Assembly: GCA_964483405.1 (NCBI GenBank)
Contig: CAZABC010000019.1
Location: forward strand, 1 to 48,999
Source: CAZABC01 sp964483405
Lineage (GTDB): Bacteria > Chloroflexota > Limnocylindria > Limnocylindrales > CSP1-4
DNA: 48,999 nucleotides
Reading direction: 5' to 3'
The notes under the pieces are model-generated. The model made no database searches. It was given only the letters and a program-made list of their open reading frames with translations, and had not been told where the DNA came from. Positions 41,276 through 46,465 of the stretch are shown here, in pieces. Each line of letters begins with the position of its first letter. Positions within the stretch are counted from its first letter, which is position 1. The position numbers and the translations under genes were made by a program.

Positions 41276-42340
41276 TCAGGCCGGGACGGTGAACCAGACG
41301 GTCGTCCGGCCCTCGTCCGACTCCGCGCCCACCCGGCCGCCGCCCTGCTCGACGAGCTGGCGGACGATCGCCAGGCCGATGCCGGCGCCGCCGCGGGCCC
41401 GGTCGCGGGACTTCTCGACCCGGTAGAACCGCTCGAAGAGCCGGTCGACGTCCTCGGCCGGGATCGGCTCGGAGGGGTTGACGACCGAGACGAGGCAGTC
41501 GCCGGGCCGCCGCTCGACGCGGACGACGACGCTCCCGCCGGGCCGCGAGTAGCGGGCGGCGTTCGACAGCAGATTCGCCAGGACCTGGGCGAGATGATCC
41601 GGGTCGGCCCGTGCCGGCACCCGCTCGGGCGCCTCGACGCGCACGCCGAGCCCGGCCCGCTCGAACGACGGCCCGGCCAGCTCGACGGCCGCCCGGACGG
41701 CGCCGACGAGATCGAGCTCGAGCGGCGCGGTCGGTCGCGCCCGGGCGTCGCCGTCGGCGAGCGTGTCGAGCGAGCGGCTCAGGCGGACGAGCCGCTCGGA
41801 CTCCTCGAGGAGCGACTCGTACGTCGTCGGGTCGGCGTCGATGACGCCGTCGCGGAGCGCCTCGAGATAGCCCTGCAGGTTGGTCAGCGGCGTCCGCAGC
41901 TCGTGCGCCGCGTTCGCGATGAAGTCACGCCGCTGGCGCTCCTGGTCCTCGAGGCTGGCCGCCATCTGGTTGAACGAGTCGGCGAGGCTGGCGATCTCCT
42001 CGGGTCCGCTCCGCGGGACCCGGGCGGCGTAGTCGCCGTCGGCCACCCGGCGCGCCGCGGCGCCGACCGCCCGGAGCGGCCGGGCGAGGCGTCGGGCGAG
42101 GACGACCGCGAGGCCGAGGCTGGCGACCGCGGCGACGACCGCGGCCGCGAGGAGGGCCGCGACGACGGTCTGGTCGAACATCGCCTGGGCGTGCTCGAGC
42201 GTGTCCCCCGCGTCGACCATCATGTCGGTGAACCGGCCGCCGCCGACGACGAACGTCCCGATGACGACGATGGCGAGTCCGACCCCCGCCGCGGCGAACG
42301 CGGCGGCGGCGATCCGGAGGGCGAGCCCGTGGCCGCTCAT
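41276..42340 (-). CDS. sensor histidine kinase
   Basis: 354 residues. Two membrane spans (ALRIAAAAFAAAGVGLAIVV and TVVAALLAAAVVAAVASLGL) enclose a very short outer loop of about 30 residues. A HAMP domain follows (RRLARPLRAVGAAARRVADG), then HisKA with the phosphorylation site FIANAAHELRTPLTNLQGY and the HATPase domain with N-box LANLLSNAARYS, G boxes and RARGGAGIGLAIVRQLVEQG. The short sensor loop suggests it senses the membrane or a partner protein. The start overlaps the stop of the response regulator (ATGA), so the pair is coupled. Confidence 0.96.
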   Translation of the reverse strand: MSGHGLALRIAAAAFAAAGVGLAIVVIGTFVVGGGRFTDMMVDAGDTLEHAQAMFDQTVVAALLAAAVVAAVASLGLAVVLARRLARPLRAVGAAARRVADGDYAARVPRSGPEEIASLADSFNQMAASLEDQERQRRDFIANAAHELRTPLTNLQGYLEALRDGVIDADPTTYESLLEESERLVRLSRSLDTLADGDARARPTAPLELDLVGAVRAAVELAGPSFERAGLGVRVEAPERVPARADPDHLAQVLANLLSNAARYSRPGGSVVVRVERRPGDCLVSVVNPSEPIPAEDVDRLFERFYRVEKSRDRARGGAGIGLAIVRQLVEQGGGRVGAESDEGRTTVWFTVPA

Positions 42341-43083
42341 CGGCCGGACCGCTCCGGCGGTACCGGGGCGGCGCGATAGCCGACCCCGCGGACGGTGGCG
42401 ACGTAGCGCGGCCGTTCGGGGTCGTCGCCGAGCTTGTCGCGGAGGCGCCGGACGTGGACGTCGATCGTCCGGTCGAGCGCGTCACCGCCATCGCTGCCAT
42501 GGACCGCGTCGAGCAGCTGGTCGCGGCTGAGGACCCGCCCGTCGGCCTCGAGGAGCGCGGCGAGGAGGAGCAGCTCGATCCGGGTCAGGCCGACCGACCG
42601 CCCGTCGATCCACGCCTCGTGACGATCCCGGTCGACGACGAGGTCGCCGTGGACGAGCGGCGCCCGGTCGCCGCCGGTCGAGCCGCTCGGCCCGGGCGCG
42701 GTCCGGCGCAGGATCGCCCCGACCCGCAGGACGAGCTCGGCGGGCGAGAACGGCTTTGGGAGGTAGTCGTCGGCCCCGTCCTCGAGGCCGGCGATCCGGT
42801 CGTCGAGCGAGCCGCGGGCGGAGAGGACGAGGATCGGCACGGTCGGCTCGGGCCCGTCGCGCCGGACGCGCCGGATGACGGCCCGGCCGTCGACCTCGGG
42901 GAGCATGAGGTCGAGGACGACGAGGGCCGGCCGCTCGGTCTCGATCGCCTCGAGCGCCCGGCGCCCGTCGGCGGCGACGACGACCCGGTACCCGTCGCGC
43001 TCGAGGTAGGTCCGGACCAGCTGGCGGATCTTCGGGTCGTCGTCGACGACGAGGATCGGATGGTCGGTCGGCATCGGGTGCAT
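42337..43083 (-). CDS. OmpR/PhoB-type response regulator
   Basis: 248 residues. The receiver domain has ILVVDDDPKIRQLVRTYLER (acid pocket), the phospho-acceptor in LVVLDLMLPEVDG and the lysine in DDYLPKPFSPAELVLRV. The winged-helix Trans_Reg_C domain carries LTRIELLLLAALLEADGRV and the recognition helix TIDVHVRRLRDKLG. It should regulate genes in response to the adjacent kinase. ATG 43083 follows TACCCT (43100-43095, minus strand) by 11 bases and would be near-leaderless; ATG 43074 is the alternative. It is divergent from imuA with about 136 bases between them. Confidence 0.96.
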   Translation of the reverse strand: MHPMPTDHPILVVDDDPKIRQLVRTYLERDGYRVVVAADGRRALEAIETERPALVVLDLMLPEVDGRAVIRRVRRDGPEPTVPILVLSARGSLDDRIAGLEDGADDYLPKPFSPAELVLRVGAILRRTAPGPSGSTGGDRAPLVHGDLVVDRDRHEAWIDGRSVGLTRIELLLLAALLEADGRVLSRDQLLDAVHGSDGGDALDRTIDVHVRRLRDKLGDDPERPRYVATVRGVGYRAAPVPPERSGR

Positions 43084-43183
43084 CGTAGGGCAGGAGGGTA
43101 GGGTGGCTCGATGACGGCTGCGTGACGCCATGCGGCGCCGGTCGCGGGACCGCCGGCCCGGTCCGGATGGGGTCATCCGGACC

Positions 43184-43212
43184 TTGCAGCCATCGAACGG
43201 ATGTTCTATCGT
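43184..43212 (+). promoter_or_regulatory. imuA promoter with LexA-type SOS box in the spacer
   Basis: TTGCAG (43184-43189), a 17-base spacer, and TATCGT (43207-43212). The spacer contains GAACGGATGTTC (43195-43206), a perfect GAAC-N4-GTTC dyad of the Gram-positive LexA type. Bound repressor would cover the gap between -35 and -10. Seven bases follow the -10 before ATG 43220, so the message is predicted to be leaderless. The 17 bases ATCGAACGGATGTTCTA recur before dnaE2. Confidence 0.8.
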
Positions 43213-43219
43213 AGCCGCG

Positions 43220-44431
43220 ATGACCACCCCGGATCCCACCGTCGGCGCCGCTCTCGCGACGCTCCGCGCCCGCTGGGGCGTGGCCGCCCCGCGCCAGGGC
43301 CGGGAGGCGTTCGGACCGGTCGTCCCGGGCGGGCCGGAGGTCGAGGGGGCGCTCGCCGTGGCGCCGCTGCCCCTCGAGGACCCCTCGCCCCACGAGGCGC
43401 CGTCACCGATGGGGACGCCATCGCCGGCACGGCCGGCCGCGGTGCCGGTCGTCGGGACCGGCTTCCCGGCCCTCGATGCGCTCCTCGGGCCGGGAGGCGT
43501 CCCGCGGACCGCGAGCCTCGCCCTTCGCGGGCGGCCGTCGAGCGGCCGGACGACGCTCGCCCTCCGGCTCCTCGCCGAGGCCCAGGCCGGCGGCGCGATC
43601 GGCGCCTGGCTCGACGTCGACCGGGTGTTCGACCCGGTCGAGGCGGTCGCTCGGGGCGTCCGGCTCGAATGGCTCGTCGTCCTCGCGCCGGCCGACCTCG
43701 ACGAGGGGCTCGCCCTCGCCGGGTCGCTCCTCGGGGCCCGGGCCGTCGACCTGCTCGTCGTCGACCTGCCGGCCCGGCTCGGCAGAGCCGCACGGCCCGG
43801 CGGTGGGGCCGCCCGGGTCGCCGAGCGCCTCACCCGGCTCACCGCCCTCGCCCGCCGCGCCGGGACGATGCTCGTCGTCCTCGACGGCGCCGAACGGAGC
43901 GGCGCCGAGCGCGACGGCACCGATCCGCTGACCGCCGCGGTCGGACTGCGGCTCGACCTGGTCCGCCGGTCGTGGATCCGGCTCGGCCGCGACGTCGTCG
44001 GCCAGCGGACGGAGGTGACGATCGCCCGGAACCGCTTCGGCCCGCCGGGCCGGCGGGCGGAGATCCGGATCCTCTACGCGGAAGGCTGGCCGCGGGATGC
44101 CTGCCTCCGGGCCGACGCGCTGCTGGCCGATGGGCCACCCGGCGTCGTCGGCACCCCCGAGCCCCCGACCCCGACCCGCCTGCCCGTGACCACGACCGAT
44201 GCGACGTCTCCACCTCCACTGGCCGCACCTCCCGCTCCGACTGGCCCGGCGATGTTCCGAGTCGTTCCCGGCGGGGCCGGTCGTCCTCGGCGGCCAGCCG
44301 TGGACCGACGGGACGGTCCTGGACGCCGATCCGGCCGCCCGGGCGCTCGGCGTCCGGCGGGGGATGCCGCTGGGGACGGCGCACCGGCTCGCCCCGGAGG
44401 CGACCTTCCTCGACCCGGATCCGGCCGCTGA
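43220..44431 (+). CDS. imuA: ImuA-like RecA-fold protein of the SOS mutasome
   Basis: 403 residues as read. After about 75 variable residues comes a RecA-like core: VPVVGTGFPALDALLGPGGV, a Walker A-like RGRPSSGRTTLALRL, and a Walker B-like VDLLVVDLPARLG, then the end of the fold at VTIARNRFGPPGRRAEIRIL. The invariant lysine of Walker A is replaced by Arg110, so ATP binding may be altered. ImuA works with ImuB and DnaE2 in translesion synthesis after DNA damage. The frame continues 233 bases into imuB; the tail past about residue 325 is Pro/Arg-rich and may not be real. TGA 44187 in another frame lies 12 bases before the imuB ATG. Confidence 0.82.
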   Translation: MTTPDPTVGAALATLRARWGVAAPRQGREAFGPVVPGGPEVEGALAVAPLPLEDPSPHEAPSPMGTPSPARPAAVPVVGTGFPALDALLGPGGVPRTASLALRGRPSSGRTTLALRLLAEAQAGGAIGAWLDVDRVFDPVEAVARGVRLEWLVVLAPADLDEGLALAGSLLGARAVDLLVVDLPARLGRAARPGGGAARVAERLTRLTALARRAGTMLVVLDGAERSGAERDGTDPLTAAVGLRLDLVRRSWIRLGRDVVGQRTEVTIARNRFGPPGRRAEIRILYAEGWPRDACLRADALLADGPPGVVGTPEPPTPTRLPVTTTDATSPPPLAAPPAPTGPAMFRVVPGGAGRPRRPAVDRRDGPGRRSGRPGARRPAGDAAGDGAPARPGGDLPRPGSGR

Positions 44432-45476
44432 CGGGCCCGTCGTCGAGGCGGCCTTCGAGCGGCTCGCGACGTTCAGCCCCGGGATCGCCGGGACCGCCGA
44501 TCCGGCCGACCCCGCGTTCGGGCTCTTCGAGATCCAGGTCGACGGGCTGGCCCGGCTCTGGGGCCGCGACGACGCGCTCGTCGCCCGGCTCGCGGCCGCG
44601 CTCGCGCCGATCCTGCCCGGGCCGCCGCGGGCCGGGATCGCCGGGACGCGCTTCGCCGCCACGATCGCCGCCGCGCTCGCCGGGGATCCGCCGGACCCGG
44701 CCGGCCCGCCGGTCCCGGTCGTCGTGGCGCCGGGTGGCGAGGCCGGCTTCCTCGCCCCGCTCCCGGCCGGGCTCCTCACCCCGGACCCGGACATCCGGGT
44801 CCGGCTCATCCGGCTCGGCCTGCGCCGCATCGAGGCCGTCGCCGCGATCTCCCGGTCGGCCCTCGTCGCCCGGTTCGGCGACGAGGGCGCCCGGATGCAC
44901 GCTCGGGCGAACGGCGAGGAGCTCGATCCCTTCCGACCCCGGCAGCGGCCCGAGCGGCTCGCCCTCGGGCTGCCGCTCGAGCCGCCGGTGGAGGACCTCG
45001 AGCCGCTCCGGTTCGTCCTGCGGCGGCTCGCCGGCGCGCTCGCCGACCAGGTCGCCGCCCGGGGGGCCGCGGCCGACCGCGTCCGCGTCCGGATCGTCCT
45101 CGAGGCCGGCCGGGTCCTGGGGACGCCCCCGTCGATCGAGCTCGTCCAGCGGTTCCCCGAGCCGACCGCCGACCCCGAGGCGATCGAGCGGCTGGTCCTC
45201 GCCCGGCTCGAGCGGACGCCACCCCCGGCCCCGGTCGAGCGGCTCGAGCTCGAGCTGCTCGGTGTCGCGCCGGCGGTCGGCCAGCAGCTGCCGCTCTTCG
45301 TCCCCCAGGCGGCCCGGGACGCCCGGCTCGGCTGGCAGCTCGCCCGGCTCGCCCTCGCCTACGGGGAGGATCGCCTCCTCCGCGCCGCGATCGACGACCC
45401 CGAGGCCGTCCTGCCCGAGCGGCGGGTCCGCTGGCGACCCGCCGCACCGCTCGACGACGTCACGGCCGAACCGTGA
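44199..45476 (+). CDS. imuB: ImuB, inactive Y-family polymerase of the SOS mutasome
   Basis: 425 residues. It begins MRRLHLHWPHLPLRLARRCS. In active Y-family polymerases this strand carries the catalytic aspartate, and here it does not, as expected for ImuB. The palm/fingers region follows (DADPAARALGVRRGMPLGTA, PEATFLDPDP), then the helix-hairpin-helix and little-finger part (LGLRRIEAVAAISRSALVAR, EPLRFVLRRLAGALADQVAA). A beta-clamp binding motif QLPLF lies at 363-367 (in VGQQLPLFVPQ). ImuB bridges the clamp, ImuA and DnaE2. Its stop overlaps the next start (GTGA). Confidence 0.9.
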   Translation: MRRLHLHWPHLPLRLARRCSESFPAGPVVLGGQPWTDGTVLDADPAARALGVRRGMPLGTAHRLAPEATFLDPDPAADGPVVEAAFERLATFSPGIAGTADPADPAFGLFEIQVDGLARLWGRDDALVARLAAALAPILPGPPRAGIAGTRFAATIAAALAGDPPDPAGPPVPVVVAPGGEAGFLAPLPAGLLTPDPDIRVRLIRLGLRRIEAVAAISRSALVARFGDEGARMHARANGEELDPFRPRQRPERLALGLPLEPPVEDLEPLRFVLRRLAGALADQVAARGAAADRVRVRIVLEAGRVLGTPPSIELVQRFPEPTADPEAIERLVLARLERTPPPAPVERLELELLGVAPAVGQQLPLFVPQAARDARLGWQLARLALAYGEDRLLRAAIDDPEAVLPERRVRWRPAAPLDDVTAEP

Positions 45477-45721
45477 CCCGGCTGCTGCGGGAGCACCCCG
45501 CGATCGACGTCGAGCTCGACCGGGCGGGGGCCCTCGTCGCGATCCGCTGGAACGGCCGGCGCGAGGCGGTCGAGGTCTGCAACCGCTGGCGGGTCGAGGA
45601 GACGTGGTGGCGGCGGCCGATCGCCCGGGAGTACTTCAAGATCGTCGGGGCGCGCTGGCTCGCGCTCGTCTACCTCGACCGGGTCGACGGGACCTGGCAC
45701 CTCGAGCGCCTCTACGACTGA
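45473..45721 (+). CDS. small DUF6504-like protein linked to the mutasome
   Basis: 82 residues with a GTG start overlapping the imuB stop. The sequence has a beta-rich look: VELDRAGALVAIRWNGRREA, then CNRWRVEETWWRRPIAREYF, then ARWLALVYLDRVDGTWHLER. The WWRRP-x-x-REYF stretch resembles small proteins (DUF6504 type) that I recall beside imuB or dnaE2 in Actinobacteria; that match is from memory and needs a search. Translational coupling to imuB suggests it takes part in damage-induced mutagenesis. No catalytic motif is seen. Confidence 0.72.
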   Translation: MTRLLREHPAIDVELDRAGALVAIRWNGRREAVEVCNRWRVEETWWRRPIAREYFKIVGARWLALVYLDRVDGTWHLERLYD

Positions 45722-45723
45722 GG

Positions 45724-45742
45724 GCGCGGCCACGGGCCGCGC
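45724..45742. terminator. hairpin after the mutasome operon
   Basis: GCGCGGCC, ACG loop, GGCCGCGC: an eight-bp stem two bases past the stop of the DUF6504-like gene. It is shared with the convergent mini membrane gene, whose stop is at 45746. Confidence 0.5.
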
Positions 45743-45745
45743 GCG

Positions 45746-45844
45746 TCAGCGGGGGCCGACGACGATCGTCACGACGAGCAGGATGAGGAACAGCGCCACG
45801 ACGAGGATGAGCGCACCAACGTCGCGCGGCTGTGTGGTCTGCAC
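45746..45844 (-). CDS. 32-residue single-span membrane protein (copy A)
   Basis: GTG start. The peptide VQTTQPRDVGALILVVALFL continues with LILLVVTIVVGPR. It is almost entirely one membrane span, with a short polar start. A minus-strand -10, TAGAAT (45896-45891), would give a leader of about 40 nt, and a GGGGGG run lies six bases before the GTG. It resembles its neighbour at 45936-46034 in length and in the PRD-then-span layout. It converges on the imuAB unit. The gene is short and rests on pattern only. Confidence 0.45.
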   Translation of the reverse strand: MQTTQPRDVGALILVVALFLILLVVTIVVGPR

Positions 45845-45935
45845 GGAACCCCCCGGAGCTGCAAGGACGGCGCCCGTCGGCGTCCCCTCGATTCTACCCG
45901 GTCGGGCCGCTCGGGGCGGCGGCCGGCCCGGGTCG

Positions 45936-46034
45936 TCAGCCGACGAGCGCGGCCGCGACGACGAGGGCGACCAGCGCGAACAGGACGAGGACGAGCAGGC
46001 CGGCGGCGAGGGCGTCCCGGGGACGGAGCTCCAT
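45936..46034 (-). CDS. 32-residue single-span membrane protein (copy B)
   Basis: ATG start. The peptide MELRPRDALAAGLLVLVLFA continues LVALVVAAALVG. Like the neighbouring 32-residue peptide it has PRD followed by a single span to the C terminus. TACAGT on the minus strand (46046-46041) ends six bases before the ATG, so the message is predicted leaderless, which supports this start over the longer frame to 46142. It lies downstream of the hairpin at 46087-46118. Function unknown; the two copies look like a diverged tandem duplication. Confidence 0.55.
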   Translation of the reverse strand: MELRPRDALAAGLLVLVLFALVALVVAAALVG

Positions 46035-46086
46035 CGCCCTACTGTAGCCCGCCCCGGCGTCGCTCGTACTCGGGAAGGGACGTGAC

Positions 46087-46118
46087 GAGGCCCCGTCGCT
46101 GCCCGGCGACGGGGCCTC
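46087..46118. terminator. 13-bp perfect stem-loop
   Basis: GAGGCCCCGTCGC (46087-46099), a six-base loop, and GCGACGGGGCCTC (46106-46118). This is one of the most stable hairpins in the window. On the minus strand it would end the transcript of the gene at 46231-46347 before the next mini gene's promoter. Confidence 0.6.
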
Positions 46119-46230
46119 GTCGGGGCCGTCGGACCCGCTCACCGGACCCGAGGCCAGGTCGGCGGTCCCGTTACCCCGCGGGACCGTCGCTGCGGCGTCC
46201 CGTACCCCCAGGCGCGGGACGTCTTCGTGA

Positions 46231-46347
46231 TCAGCTCGTGGCCGACGCCCGGAGGAGGGCCGGAAGGATCACGAGGATGAGACCGCCCGCCAGCAGGAGG
46301 AGGATCGCCTCCTCGAAGAGCCGCCGGAGGACCGTCCGCCCGATCAC
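46231..46347 (-). CDS. 38-residue single-span membrane peptide
   Basis: GTG start. The peptide VIGRTVLRRLFEEAILLLLA continues GGLILVILPALLRASATS. Three arginines precede the span, which suggests the N terminus stays inside. The ribosome site is weak and no clear -10 was found, so this is the least certain of the three mini genes. It is divergent from dnaE2, whose SOS box starts about 90 bases away, and could be affected by LexA bound there. Confidence 0.35.
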   Translation of the reverse strand: MIGRTVLRRLFEEAILLLLAGGLILVILPALLRASATS

Positions 46348-46435
46348 GTCCGTATGACGCCTCGGCGCGCCGCCGTGTTGCATCCGAGGGCCCTCTGTCG
46401 CGTCGGTCGGTCGGCCGCCGGACCATGCGCATATC

Positions 46436-46453
46436 GAACGGATGTTCTAGATT
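46436..46453 (+). promoter_or_regulatory. dnaE2 promoter with LexA-type SOS box
   Basis: GAACGGATGTTC (46436-46447) abuts the -10 TAGATT (46448-46453), the same geometry as before imuA. The -35 position (46425-46430, ATGCGC) is weak. Seventeen bases (46433-46449) are identical to 43192-43208. The ATG at 46466 follows the -10 by 12 bases, so the leader is about five bases and lacks a Shine-Dalgarno. Confidence 0.8.
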
Positions 46454-46465
46454 CGGGACACGCCG

